The notes under the pieces: generated by a model
The model's database searches: none
What the model was told of the DNA's origin: nothing
The model's input: only the letters and a program-made list of their open reading frames with translations
Position numbers and translations under genes: made by a program
Shown here: positions 1 to 7,738 of the stretch, piece after piece
How the letters are laid out: the number at the start of each line of letters is the position of its first letter
Position numbering within the stretch: position 1 is the stretch's first letter
Source: an uncultured Bacillaceae bacterium
Lineage (GTDB): Bacteria > Bacillota > Bacilli > Bacillales > Amphibacillaceae
Assembly: GCA_945639745.1 (NCBI GenBank)
Contig: CALZEK010000005.1
Coordinates: 1 to 19,810, forward strand
Reading direction: 5' to 3'
DNA length: 19,810 bases

Positions 1-327
1 GTAGATATTGGTAAGAACATCGGAGCTATTTTACAGACTGACCAAGCACAAGCTGATAAAAACATAGCTCAAGCTAAGGCAGAAGAACGTCGTGCAATGG
101 CTGTAGCATTAGAACAAGAAATGACAGCTAAAGTAGAAGAAATGAGAGCGAATGTTGTTGAAGCAGAAGCAGAAGTTCCACGTGCATTAGCCGAAGCGCT
201 TCGTTCAGGTAATATGGGTGTTATGGATTATATGAACTATAAAAATATTCAAGCAGATACAGACATGCGTGATACAATTGGTGGAATTTCTGATTCGTCT
301 GATTCAGAGGATCATGAGCCTAAATAA
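1..327 (+). CDS. floA: Flotillin-like protein FloA, C-terminal part (5' end outside window)
   Basis: The frame is open from base 1 and ends at the TAA at 325-327. The visible 108 residues start VDIGKNIGA and continue with a long alanine/glutamate-rich coiled coil ([18 protein letters not shown], then [19 protein letters not shown]) and the motif [22 protein letters not shown]. This is the characteristic C-terminus of FloA (YqfA in B. subtilis), a bacterial flotillin that oligomerises at the inner face of the membrane and organises functional membrane microdomains. The N-terminal membrane hairpin and the SPFH domain lie upstream and are not visible. The last residues form a short acidic and serine-rich tail ([12 protein letters not shown]), which is variable in the family. 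The next gene starts 24 bases downstream with no terminator between them, so the two are probably co-transcribed. Confidence 0.95.
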   Translation, partial: VDIGKNIGAILQTDQAQADKNIAQAKAEERRAMAVALEQEMTAKVEEMRANVVEAEAEVPRALAEALRSGNMGVMDYMNYKNIQADTDMRDTIGGISDSSDSEDHEPK

Positions 328-351
328 ACGTATCCAGATAGGAGTATCTAT

Positions 352-882
352 ATGATAGATGTTATATTGGATTTTGTATTTAATAATCTATTTATCGTAA
401 TTATCATTATTGCGGTAATTTCTAATTTAGTCGGTGGATCTAAAAAGACCAAGCGACCTCAAGAAAAGAGACAGCAACAAGATAGTCCTTCACGAGACTC
501 GCAAGAAACTTTAGAAGAAAAAATAGAAAAAAACTTGAAAAAGTTTGAAAATATCTTTGAACCAGAAGCAGTGGAAGAAAAAGTACCAGAAGCTAAACAA
601 ACAAATCAAACTCAAACATCAATTGAATTACAGCGCGAAAAACAAAGAGATGCTTTAGCGAATCGATTTCAAACGCGTCCAGCGCCAACAAGTGATGAAA
701 AAACATATTCAAATACCGATTTGCCTACAGTAATTAAACACCATAGTAAGCAGTCAAGCGTTAATCAAAAAAATCTAAAGAAACGTATTTCTAAAAAAGG
801 TTTACAAGAAAGTATTGTAATGGCTGAAGTATTGGGAAAGCCAAGAGCTTTAAAACCTTATCGATCAGATCGAAGAAATTAA
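352..882 (+). CDS. Uncharacterised membrane-anchored protein downstream of floA
   Basis: This 176-residue protein has one N-terminal hydrophobic segment (about residues 8-28, rich in Ile/Val/Phe) followed by a basic stretch (KKTKRPQEKRQQQ). This predicts an N-out, cytoplasm-facing single-span anchor. The middle is highly charged: a possible short coiled coil (EEKIEKNLKKFENIFE, about residues 55-70), then a Gln/Thr/Ser-rich, probably disordered linker. The C-terminal 35 residues are basic and end in MAEVLGKPRALKPYRSDRR. A similar 'EVLG-PRA-PY' ending is, from memory, found in hypothetical proteins of other Bacillales. A protein of unknown function holds this slot between floA and phoH in Staphylococcus, so this may be a counterpart. 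ATG 352 has GGAG at 341-344 as its ribosome binding site, and a perfect terminator follows the stop codon. No function is assigned; the position suggests a link to FloA. Confidence 0.8.
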   Translation: MIDVILDFVFNNLFIVIIIIAVISNLVGGSKKTKRPQEKRQQQDSPSRDSQETLEEKIEKNLKKFENIFEPEAVEEKVPEAKQTNQTQTSIELQREKQRDALANRFQTRPAPTSDEKTYSNTDLPTVIKHHSKQSSVNQKNLKKRISKKGLQESIVMAEVLGKPRALKPYRSDRRN

Positions 883-889
883 ATGAAAT

Positions 890-925
890 ACACTATTACA
901 TAATCATGTAATAGTGTGTTTTTTT
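890..925 (+). terminator. Intrinsic terminator after the floA operon
   Basis: A perfect 12-bp stem (890-901 pairing with 906-917) has a 4-base AATC loop. It is followed by G and seven T residues (919-925). It starts eight bases after the stop codon of the preceding gene and separates the floA transcript from phoH. Confidence 0.93.
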
Positions 926-932
926 GTAATTT

Positions 933-961
933 TTGCAACTACTCTCTGTCAATGCTAAAAT
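933..961 (+). promoter_or_regulatory. Probable sigma-A promoter of the phoH-ybeY-dgkA-era-recO cluster
   Basis: TTGCAA (933-938) and TAAAAT (956-961) are separated by 17 bp and lie between the preceding terminator and phoH. The expected transcription start is near 968, about 30 bases before the phoH start codon. The boxes match the consensus at four and five of six positions. A second -10-like TATACT at 976-981 has no matching -35 box. Confidence 0.5.
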
Positions 962-997
962 TAAAGAATGATTAGTATACTATAAAGGAGATTATTT

Positions 998-1951
998 ATG
1001 CCAGAAAACTTAATCAAAGTAGAAATTGAACTCAATAATAACGAAGATACACAAACTTTATTTGGAGCAAATGATCATTATTTAAAATTAATCGAAGAAC
1101 AATTAGATGTATCAATTGTCAGTAGGGGTCAATCTGTTAATGTTTCTGGTGAAAAAAACTCAATTCAAATTGTAGAAGATATTTTAAACAGTTTATTAAA
1201 AATGATTCAAAAAGGTATAAAATTCACTGAACGTGATATTTTGTATGCGATTGAACTTGCTAAAGATAATAAAATCGAATTATTTGAAACATTATTTGAT
1301 GCTACAATTACTAAAAATGTTAAAGGCAAAACAATTCGTGCTAAAACATTAGGTCAAAAAGACTACATTCAAGCGATGAGAAATAATGATCTTGTCTTTG
1401 GGATTGGCCCAGCTGGAACTGGAAAAACATATTTAGCAGTTGTATTTGCAGTTCACGCGCTTAAAACCGGTGCAACAAAAAGAATTGTCTTAACACGTCC
1501 AGCAGTGGAGGCAGGAGAAAGTTTAGGATTTTTACCAGGTGATTTAAAGGAAAAAGTCGATCCATATTTACGCCCTTTATATGATGCTTTAAATGATGTA
1601 TTAGGCCGTGATCAAACCTTAAGATTAATTGATAATGAAGTGATTGAGATTGCCCCATTAGCCTATATGAGAGGGCGTACATTAGATAATGCATATGTTA
1701 TTTTAGATGAAGCACAAAATACAACACCTGAACAAATGAAAATGTTTTTAACACGACTTGGCTTTGGTTCAAAAATGGTGGTAACAGGTGATATCACACA
1801 AGTCGATTTACCAAAGGGCGTTAAATCCGGTTTAGCAATCGCAAATGAGGTCTTAAAAGATATTAAAGGGATTAAATTTATTCACTTAACTGGAACAGAT
1901 GTTGTCAGACATCCACTTGTTCAAAAAATTATTCGTGCATATGATGCATAA
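998..1951 (+). CDS. phoH: PhoH-like ATPase
   Basis: This 317-residue protein of normal PhoH length has an N-terminal nucleic-acid-binding-like region (about residues 1-105) and then the PhoH P-loop ATPase domain. Visible motifs are Walker A GPAGTGKTYLAV (about residue 137), LTRPAVEAGESLGFLPGD, Walker B VILDEAQN (about residue 235) and VVTGDITQVDLP. PhoH proteins are cytoplasmic ATPases tied to RNA metabolism, and the gene is regularly next to ybeY, whose product acts in 16S rRNA maturation and ribosome quality control. In B. subtilis, pgpH follows phoH; here ybeY follows directly after 36 bases. ATG 998 is chosen because AAAGGAG (984-990) is correctly spaced. The exact substrate of PhoH is not established for the family. 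Confidence 0.95.
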   Translation: MPENLIKVEIELNNNEDTQTLFGANDHYLKLIEEQLDVSIVSRGQSVNVSGEKNSIQIVEDILNSLLKMIQKGIKFTERDILYAIELAKDNKIELFETLFDATITKNVKGKTIRAKTLGQKDYIQAMRNNDLVFGIGPAGTGKTYLAVVFAVHALKTGATKRIVLTRPAVEAGESLGFLPGDLKEKVDPYLRPLYDALNDVLGRDQTLRLIDNEVIEIAPLAYMRGRTLDNAYVILDEAQNTTPEQMKMFLTRLGFGSKMVVTGDITQVDLPKGVKSGLAIANEVLKDIKGIKFIHLTGTDVVRHPLVQKIIRAYDA

Positions 1952-1987
1952 TAATAAAATTGTTAACTATGGTTAAAGGAGATTAAC

Positions 1988-2446
1988 ATGAATATTGTTG
2001 ATTACATTGATGAAGATAATTTAATTACGCAACAAGATAAAGACATGCTTACAGAGCTAATTCACTATACCTTAAAAGAAGAAGATATTCCGTTTAATTA
2101 TGAAGTTAGTGTTAGTTTTGTAGATAATTTAGCGATTCAAAAATTAAATAATGATTATAGGGGATTAGATGAAGTAACGGATGTCTTATCTTTTCCTTTA
2201 ATTGAAGATTTTAATGCTGAATTTTCCGATTACGTTTATCCATTAGGTGATATTGTTATATCAATAGATAAAGTGACTGAGCAAGCTAAGTTATACAATC
2301 ATAGTTTTAAAAGAGAATTAGCTTTTTTAACCGTCCATAGCATTTTACATTTATTAGGTTATATACACGAGACGGATGCAGAAGAAAAAGAAATGTTTCA
2401 ACGACAAAAAACAATTTTAAAGGAATTTGGACTTGAAAGAAAATAA
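1988..2446 (+). CDS. ybeY: Endoribonuclease YbeY (rRNA maturation factor)
   Basis: This is a 152-residue UPF0054 protein. The metal-binding signature HSILHLLGYIHETD (about residues 117-130) gives the three histidines that hold zinc in YbeY. The upstream LNNDYRGLDEVTDVLSFP and PLGDIVIS blocks are also family hallmarks. YbeY is a single-strand endoribonuclease that takes part in 16S rRNA 3'-end maturation and 70S ribosome quality control, often with Era. Both era and phoH are in this cluster. ATG 1988 is preceded by AAAGGAG at 1976-1982. Its 3' end overlaps the start of dgkA by 20 bases, so the two are translationally coupled. Confidence 0.96.
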   Translation: MNIVDYIDEDNLITQQDKDMLTELIHYTLKEEDIPFNYEVSVSFVDNLAIQKLNNDYRGLDEVTDVLSFPLIEDFNAEFSDYVYPLGDIVISIDKVTEQAKLYNHSFKRELAFLTVHSILHLLGYIHETDAEEKEMFQRQKTILKEFGLERK

Positions 2447-2795
2447 ACAAGGAATTGGTTTTAAGTTCGCTTGGGCGGGTATAAAAGTTGCATATCAAAA
2501 AGAAAAAAACTTTCGAATTCATCTTATCATTGGCACAAGTATCATTTTATTAAGTCTAATGCTTAAACTTAATCTGTTAGAATGGTTTATAGTATTAACC
2601 GCAATAGTTTTAGTTATTGTGACAGAATTATTTAATTCAGTTATTGAAAGATTAATAGATTATTTAAAACCCGAAACACATATTCAAGCAAAAGAAATCA
2701 AAGATCTAAGTGCAGGAGCAGTTTTAATCGTAGCAATTTTTGCAGCTACGATTGGAAGTATAATATTTATACCAAAATTATTAGCTCTATTATAA
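2427..2795 (+). CDS. dgkA: Diacylglycerol/undecaprenol kinase DgkA
   Basis: This small membrane kinase of 122 residues has three hydrophobic segments (about 31-50, 52-70 and 93-117). It carries the signature TELFNSVIERLID (about residues 65-77) with the catalytic E-x(3)-N-S/T and E-x(3)-D pattern, followed by KEIKDLSAGAV. In Gram-positive bacteria this family phosphorylates undecaprenol, recycling the lipid carrier for peptidoglycan and teichoic acid synthesis. Start codons are non-ATG: TTG 2427 gives MDLKENK but lies only two bases after AAAGGA (2419-2424). TTG 2433 in the same frame has a better 8-base spacing and would give 120 residues. Either start overlaps the end of ybeY. The cytidine deaminase gene that usually follows dgkA is absent; era comes next. 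Confidence 0.92.
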   Translation: MDLKENKQGIGFKFAWAGIKVAYQKEKNFRIHLIIGTSIILLSLMLKLNLLEWFIVLTAIVLVIVTELFNSVIERLIDYLKPETHIQAKEIKDLSAGAVLIVAIFAATIGSIIFIPKLLALL

Positions 2796-2824
2796 TAAAA
2801 AGATACATTTTATGGAGGTACATT

Positions 2825-3724
2825 ATGACAAAACCATTTAAATCTGGATTTATTACTATTGTAGGTCGACCTAACGTAGGTAAATCTACATTTTTAAATC
2901 AAGCTATTGGCGAAAAAGTATCGATTATTAGTGATAAAATTCAAACAACACGTAATCGAATTCAAGGGATTCTAACATCAGAAGATTCACAAATTGTTTT
3001 TATTGATACACCAGGAGTTCATAAGCCAAAACATCGTTTAGGCGATTATATGGTTGATGTGTCGATGCGAACATTGCATGATGCAGATGTTGTTTTATTT
3101 TTTATTAATGCTAATGAAGGGTACGGTAAGGGTGATCAATTTATTATTGACCGTTTAAAAACATTAGATCAACCAATTTATTTAGTTATAAATAAAGTGG
3201 ACTTAATTAATCCAGATGATTTATTTCCTCTAATTGATCAGTATAAAGATAAATGTGAATTTGAAGAAATTATTCCTATTTCAGCATTAAACGGTAATAA
3301 TGTTCAACAACTTTTAGACATGGTAAAACAACATTTACCAGAAGGACCTAAGTATTTTGATGATGAACAATATACAGATCACTCGATGAGATTTATGGTT
3401 AGTGAATTGATTCGTGAAAAAGTCTTACATCATACAGAAGAAGAAATTCCACATTCAATTAATGTTCTTGTGGAAAGTATGAAAGAAGACGATGGGAAAA
3501 CACTTATAAATGCAACAATTGTTGTTGAAAGAGATTCTCAAAAAGGGATTGTTATTGGTAAGCAAGGTAAGATGTTAAAGAAAATTGGTAGTGAAGCTAG
3601 AAAAGATATTGAAGCATTAATTGATGATAAAATATTCTTAGAATTATGGGTTAAAGTCCAAAAGGATTGGAGAAATAAAGAGGCGATGTTAAAACAGTAT
3701 GGTTTCGATTTTGATGAATACTAA
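2825..3724 (+). CDS. era: GTPase Era
   Basis: This 299-residue protein has the usual Era length and both domains. The N-terminal GTPase domain shows G1 GRPNVGKS (residues 14-21), the G2 region TTRNRIQGI, G3 DTPG, G4 NKVD and G5 SALNG. The C-terminal KH RNA-binding domain shows GIVIGKQGKMLKKIG followed by ARKDIE, and the protein ends in WVKVQKDWR and YGFDFDEY. Era binds the 3' end of 16S rRNA and helps small-subunit assembly in the cytoplasm, in the same pathway as YbeY. ATG 2825 has TGGAGGT at 2813-2819. The stop codon lies 14 bases before the preferred recO start. Confidence 0.98.
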   Translation: MTKPFKSGFITIVGRPNVGKSTFLNQAIGEKVSIISDKIQTTRNRIQGILTSEDSQIVFIDTPGVHKPKHRLGDYMVDVSMRTLHDADVVLFFINANEGYGKGDQFIIDRLKTLDQPIYLVINKVDLINPDDLFPLIDQYKDKCEFEEIIPISALNGNNVQQLLDMVKQHLPEGPKYFDDEQYTDHSMRFMVSELIREKVLHHTEEEIPHSINVLVESMKEDDGKTLINATIVVERDSQKGIVIGKQGKMLKKIGSEARKDIEALIDDKIFLELWVKVQKDWRNKEAMLKQYGFDFDEY

Positions 3725-3738
3725 ACGGGGTGTTTTAT

Positions 3739-4485
3739 GTGATAAGAACAATTGAAGGCATTGTAGTTAAAACGCAAAACTACGGTGAAACACATAAAAT
3801 TATTACGATCTTTAGTAAAGAAATCGGTAAAATTTCAGCAATTTGTCGAGGTGCAAATAAGGGTAAAAGTAAATTATCTGCCTTAGCTCAACCATTTATA
3901 AAGGCAAACTTTCTCATATATGTCAGTAAGGGTTTGAGTACTGTTCAGCAAGGTGAAATCATTGAATCTTATCGGATAATTAGAGAAGATATTATGAAAA
4001 CGGCTTATGCAGCTTACCTTACTGAACTAACGATGATGTTAACAGAAGATAAAGAAGCCGAACGGTATTTATATGATCAATTGGATTTAACGTTAGAATG
4101 GATAAATAAAGAAGAGGAGTTAATGGTTCCATTGTTCATGCTTGAATTAAAATTATTTAAACGAGGTGGCTTTGCTCCTATAATCGATTGTTGTGCAAGA
4201 TGCGGCGATGTAAATAATTTAACATCTTTTTCGGTTAAGGAAGGCGGATTACTTTGTTCAAATTGTTTCCACACTGATGAACATGCGATGCTTATTTCAC
4301 CAAATGTAATTAAATTATTACCGATCTTTATGAATGCCGGACTTGAACAGATTGGTTCAATTAATATGAAAAAATCAAACATTCAATTATTACGAAATAT
4401 TTTTGATAATTATTATGACACCTATGGGAGTTATCAATTAAAGTCAAAAAGATTTTTATCACAGATTGCGCGATTAGAAGGTTAA
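3739..4485 (+). CDS. recO: DNA repair protein RecO
   Basis: RecO mediates loading of RecA onto SSB-coated single-stranded DNA in the RecFOR pathway. The N-terminal OB-fold begins MIRTIEGIVVKTQNYGETHK, matching the family's start (EGIV-T--YGE-NKI). A four-cysteine zinc motif, CARCGDV and then CSNC (about residues 152-174), is typical of Gram-positive RecO. The preferred start is GTG 3739, giving 248 residues. It has GGGGTG at 3727-3732 at good spacing and its N-terminus aligns with known RecO proteins. GTG 3730 in the same frame would add three residues (FYV) but has no room for a ribosome binding site. The glyQ promoter begins just after the stop codon, so recO is the last gene of this transcription unit. 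Confidence 0.95.
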   Translation: MIRTIEGIVVKTQNYGETHKIITIFSKEIGKISAICRGANKGKSKLSALAQPFIKANFLIYVSKGLSTVQQGEIIESYRIIREDIMKTAYAAYLTELTMMLTEDKEAERYLYDQLDLTLEWINKEEELMVPLFMLELKLFKRGGFAPIIDCCARCGDVNNLTSFSVKEGGLLCSNCFHTDEHAMLISPNVIKLLPIFMNAGLEQIGSINMKKSNIQLLRNIFDNYYDTYGSYQLKSKRFLSQIARLEG

Positions 4486-4489
4486 AAGA

Positions 4490-4518
4490 TTGACTTAATA
4501 GGCTTTATTAGGTATGAT
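4490..4518 (+). promoter_or_regulatory. Sigma-A promoter of the T-box/glyQS operon
   Basis: TTGACT (4490-4495) and TATGAT (4513-4518) are separated by exactly 17 bp. Each matches the consensus at five of six positions. Transcription should start near 4525, giving a T-box leader of about 210 bases. The -35 box starts five bases after the recO stop codon. Confidence 0.85.
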
Positions 4519-4524
4519 TTAGTT

Positions 4525-4704
4525 AGCTAATATTACGATGACGAAGAAAAAATAACCTTTAATACTTAAAAGCGATTCTAGGTTAATAGGCCCTTCATGA
4601 GTAATACACTTTAAAGAGGCTCTGATATAAGAGCAAGTAGGGTGGAACCGCGGAAAAATCCGTCCCTATGCTTTGTAACTTACAAGGCATAGGGACGGAT
4701 TTTT
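4525..4704 (+). promoter_or_regulatory. Glycine T-box riboswitch with terminator, leader of glyQS
   Basis: The invariant T-box sequence AGGGTGGAACCGCGG lies at 4639-4653. Its TGGA (4643-4646) would pair with the 3' end of uncharged tRNA-Gly, whose discriminator is U. By hand folding, Stem I pairs 4532-4536 with 4601-4605, 4543-4546 with 4593-4596, and 4554-4558 with 4580-4584. This leaves an internal loop with GGC at 4589-4591, a glycine codon, as the specifier. Stem III is GCTCT/AGAGC at 4619-4623/4630-4634. There is no room for Stems II and IIA/B, as known for the compact glyQS class. The terminator is a 20-bp stem with one G-U pair (4658-4677/4681-4700), a 3-base loop and a T-run to 4704. 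Uncharged tRNA-Gly should favour the antiterminator built from the T-box bases. Confidence 0.93.
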
Positions 4705-4735
4705 ACTTTTTTAAAATAAGAATGGAGGAATATCA

Positions 4736-5620
4736 ATGAATATACAAGAAATGATATTAAATTTACAGAATTATTGGGCAAAGCAAGATTGTATTTTAAT
4801 GCAAGCTTATGATGTTGAAAAGGGGGCTGGGACAATGTCTCCAATGACACTTCTTAGAACACTCGGTCCCGAACCGTGGAATGTTGCTTATGTAGAACCT
4901 TCAAGACGACCTGATGACGGACGTTATGGAGAAAACCCGAACCGATTATACCAACATCATCAGTTTCAAGTAATTATGAAACCTTCGCCAGATAATATTC
5001 AAGATCTTTATTTAGATTCATTAATTAATTTAGGTATTGATCCATTAAAACATGACATTCGTTTTGTTGAAGATAACTGGGAGAATCCAACACTTGGTGC
5101 AGCAGGTTTAGGTTGGGAAGTTTGGCTTGACGGTATGGAAGTGACACAATTTACATATTTCCAACAAGTCGGTGGTTTAGAAGCAAGTCCTGTTTCAGTT
5201 GAATTAACATATGGAATTGAACGATTAGCTTCATATATTCAAGATAAAGAAAATGTATTTGATTTAGAATGGGTCGATGGTGTGACAGTTGGAGATATAT
5301 TCCTTCAACCAGAATATGAACATTCAAAATATGCTTTTGAAGATTCAAATACAGAAACATTGTTTGAATTATTCAATTTATATGAAGCGGAAGCAAAAGC
5401 AACGATGGATAAAGGATTAATTTTCCCATCATATGATTATGTTTTAAAGTGTTCACATACATTTAATTTACTAGATGCTAAAGGTGTTATTTCAGTGACT
5501 GAAAGAACAGGCTATATTGGACGAGTTCGTCATTTAGCTAGAAATATTTCACAAGCTTATGTAGAAGAAAGAGAAAAATTAGGCTTCCCGATGTTGAAAG
5601 GAGAAAATAAAAATGATTAA
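4736..5620 (+). CDS. glyQ: Glycyl-tRNA synthetase alpha subunit
   Basis: The 294-residue alpha subunit of the bacterial alpha2beta2 glycyl-tRNA synthetase is a class II catalytic core that activates glycine with ATP. Recognisable blocks are [18 protein letters not shown] at the N-terminus, [20 protein letters not shown] (about residues 30-50), [40 protein letters not shown] and [15 protein letters not shown] 4736 follows GGAGGA (4724-4729). The 3' end overlaps glyS by eight bases, keeping subunit production balanced. The operon is controlled by the glycine T-box immediately upstream. Staphylococcus has a single-chain GlyRS at this locus, so the two-subunit form is informative for classification. 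Confidence 0.98.
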   Translation: MNIQEMILNLQNYWAKQDCILMQAYDVEKGAGTMSPMTLLRTLGPEPWNVAYVEPSRRPDDGRYGENPNRLYQHHQFQVIMKPSPDNIQDLYLDSLINLGIDPLKHDIRFVEDNWENPTLGAAGLGWEVWLDGMEVTQFTYFQQVGGLEASPVSVELTYGIERLASYIQDKENVFDLEWVDGVTVGDIFLQPEYEHSKYAFEDSNTETLFELFNLYEAEAKATMDKGLIFPSYDYVLKCSHTFNLLDAKGVISVTERTGYIGRVRHLARNISQAYVEEREKLGFPMLKGENKND

Positions 5621-7682
5621 ACAAATTTTATATGAAGTAGGTGTTGAAGAACTACCAGCTCGTTTTATTGATGATGCACAAACAGAACTTTACGAAAAAA
5701 CAAAGAAATGGTTAAGAGATTCACGTATCAGTTTTGAAGAAGTGACGACTTTTTCAACGCCTAGACGTCTGGCAGTTATCATATCAAATGTTAGCAAAAG
5801 CCAAAAAACAATTTCTGAAGAAGTAAGAGGGCCTGCACTTAAGATTGCTAAGAATGAAGCAGGTGAATGGACAAAAGCAGCAATAGGATTTACTAAAGGA
5901 CAAGGATTATCAACTGATGATATTTATCTAAAAAAAGAAAAAGATGTTGAATATATTTTCGTAGAAAAAACAATTGAAGGTCAGCCTACTAAAGAGATCT
6001 TACCAGAATTTGAAAAAATCATTAGCTCACTTCATTTTAAACAAACAATGCGTTGGGGAGACTTGTCATACAAATTTGCAAGACCAATTAGATGGCTTGT
6101 TGCTTTAGCAGATCAAGAAATTATTCCATTTGAAATTGCTAATGTTGTCACAGGTAGAAAGACACGTGGTCATCGATTTTTAGGTAAACAGATTGAATTA
6201 TCCAATGCAAGTGAATACGAACAAGCTCTTGAAGAAAATTATTGTATTCCTAATCCTAAAAAACGTGAAGAAATGATTGTTAGACAATTAAAAGAATTAG
6301 AAGATGAAAATAAATTTAACATTATTATTGATCCAGAGTTGCTTATCGAAGTAAGAAATTTAGTTGAATATCCAACTGCATTTTATGGTTCATATGAAGA
6401 TCATTTTCTTTCATTGCCATCTGAAGTCTTAATTACATCCATGAAAGAACATCAGCGCTATTTCCCTGTAGTTAATGAAGAAAAAGAATTATTACCTCAC
6501 TTTGTTAGCGTGAGAAATGGTGATGATCAAGCATTAGAAAATGTAGCAGCAGGAAATGAAAAGGTATTACGAGCAAGACTTTCTGATGGTGAATTTTTCT
6601 ACGAAGAAGATCAAAAGAATTCAATTGATTTTTATTTAGAAAAAATGGAAACTGTTGTCTATCAAGAAAAAATTGGGACTTTAGCAGAAAAAGTAAATAA
6701 AGTAACGGCAATAGCAAAAGAAATTGGTCATTTATTAGAAGTAGATCATGATACAGCTGAAAAAATTCAACGAGCTGCAGCCATAAGTAAATTTGATTTA
6801 ATGACTGATATGGTTAATGAGTTCCCTGAATTACAAGGTGTTATGGGAGAAAAATATGCCCTTATTTTAGGTGAAGATAAGGCAGTTGCTGAAGCAGTAA
6901 AAGAACATTATTTACCGGCACAAGCAAATGGAAAATTACCAAAATCAATTATATCTACAGTCGTAAGTATTGCAGATAAATTAGATACAGTTATTAGCTC
7001 AATTTCTGTTGGATTAACACCATCAGGTTCACAAGACCCATATGGCTTACGTAGACAAGCATTAGGTGTATTACGTATTGTTGAAGAAAAAGAGTGGGAT
7101 ATAAGAGTTGAAGAATTACTAGCAATTGTAGAAAATATATATCAAATTGAAGATGAAACATTAATAGAAAAGATCAAAAACTTCTTCAGACAACGTGTTC
7201 AGTATTTATTTACTCAAAGTGGTTTAGAACAAGATATTGTTAAATCAGTAACAAACAAAAATCTTGGTAATTTAGCTTACGCCCATAATAAAGCGGTTGT
7301 TTTATCTCATAAACGAAATGATAAAGCATTTAAACCGGTACAAGAAGCATTAGTGCGAATATTAAATTTAAAAACAAAAGATGCAAAGTCAGAAATAGAC
7401 GAAAAATTATTTGAAACAGAATCTGAAAAAGCATTGTTTGAAAAATACCAAGAAGTTAAAAAGTCATTCCGTGTTAATAATATTGAATTAAAAGCAGAAG
7501 ACGCATTTGATAATTTAACTGATTTAACCGATTTTATTACAGCTTTCTTCGATAATAATATGGTTATGACAGAAGATATTAAAGTGAGAGAGAATCGTTT
7601 ATGTCTTGTTGAAAGCATCGCCACTATGATAAAAGAATATGCCGATTTAACAGTTATTGAATGGAATCAGAGTTTTAACTAA
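5613..7682 (+). CDS. glyS: Glycyl-tRNA synthetase beta subunit
   Basis: The 689-residue beta subunit binds and recognises tRNA-Gly in the alpha2beta2 enzyme. It starts with the family signature [15 protein letters not shown], followed by FSTPRRLAV, then [19 protein letters not shown] (about residues 147-165), GHRFLG and [13 protein letters not shown]. An HD-like region spans roughly residues 330-470, with VSIADKLDT and [19 protein letters not shown] around residues 450-490. The C-terminal anticodon-binding DALR-like domain ends [12 protein letters not shown]. The ATG at 5613 lies inside the end of glyQ with AAAGGAG at 5597-5603. Length and motifs are normal for the family. No terminator is visible in the 56 bases before ccpN, so read-through into ccpN is possible. 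Confidence 0.98.
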   Translation: MIKQILYEVGVEELPARFIDDAQTELYEKTKKWLRDSRISFEEVTTFSTPRRLAVIISNVSKSQKTISEEVRGPALKIAKNEAGEWTKAAIGFTKGQGLSTDDIYLKKEKDVEYIFVEKTIEGQPTKEILPEFEKIISSLHFKQTMRWGDLSYKFARPIRWLVALADQEIIPFEIANVVTGRKTRGHRFLGKQIELSNASEYEQALEENYCIPNPKKREEMIVRQLKELEDENKFNIIIDPELLIEVRNLVEYPTAFYGSYEDHFLSLPSEVLITSMKEHQRYFPVVNEEKELLPHFVSVRNGDDQALENVAAGNEKVLRARLSDGEFFYEEDQKNSIDFYLEKMETVVYQEKIGTLAEKVNKVTAIAKEIGHLLEVDHDTAEKIQRAAAISKFDLMTDMVNEFPELQGVMGEKYALILGEDKAVAEAVKEHYLPAQANGKLPKSIISTVVSIADKLDTVISSISVGLTPSGSQDPYGLRRQALGVLRIVEEKEWDIRVEELLAIVENIYQIEDETLIEKIKNFFRQRVQYLFTQSGLEQDIVKSVTNKNLGNLAYAHNKAVVLSHKRNDKAFKPVQEALVRILNLKTKDAKSEIDEKLFETESEKALFEKYQEVKKSFRVNNIELKAEDAFDNLTDLTDFITAFFDNNMVMTEDIKVRENRLCLVESIATMIKEYADLTVIEWNQSFN

Positions 7683-7738
7683 ATGAAATAGTGTTCTTTT
7701 TAGTTTAAATGCTTTGAATTAATATAGGTGGTGAAGAA

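Noticed and set aside
971..981. TATACT just before the phoH ribosome binding site as the main -10 box
   Set aside because: No acceptable -35 hexamer exists 16-18 bp upstream; TTGCAA-17-TAAAAT at 933-961 is a better pair.
1461..1694. - strand open frame inside phoH
   Set aside because: Shadow of the ATPase domain; the composition (His/Leu-rich) is typical of a wrong-frame reading.
3730..3738. Upstream GTG start for recO
   Set aside because: It overlaps the only ribosome-binding-like GGGGTG and adds three residues absent from RecO N-termini; GTG 3739 fits better.
4077..4382. 101-residue open frame on the - strand inside recO
   Set aside because: It fully overlaps the conserved zinc-motif part of recO and has no recognisable domain or promoter.
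7307..7624. 105-residue open frame on the - strand inside glyS
   Set aside because: It is antisense to a strongly conserved region of glyS, has no ribosome binding site of note and its translation resembles no domain; AT-rich codon use produces such shadows.
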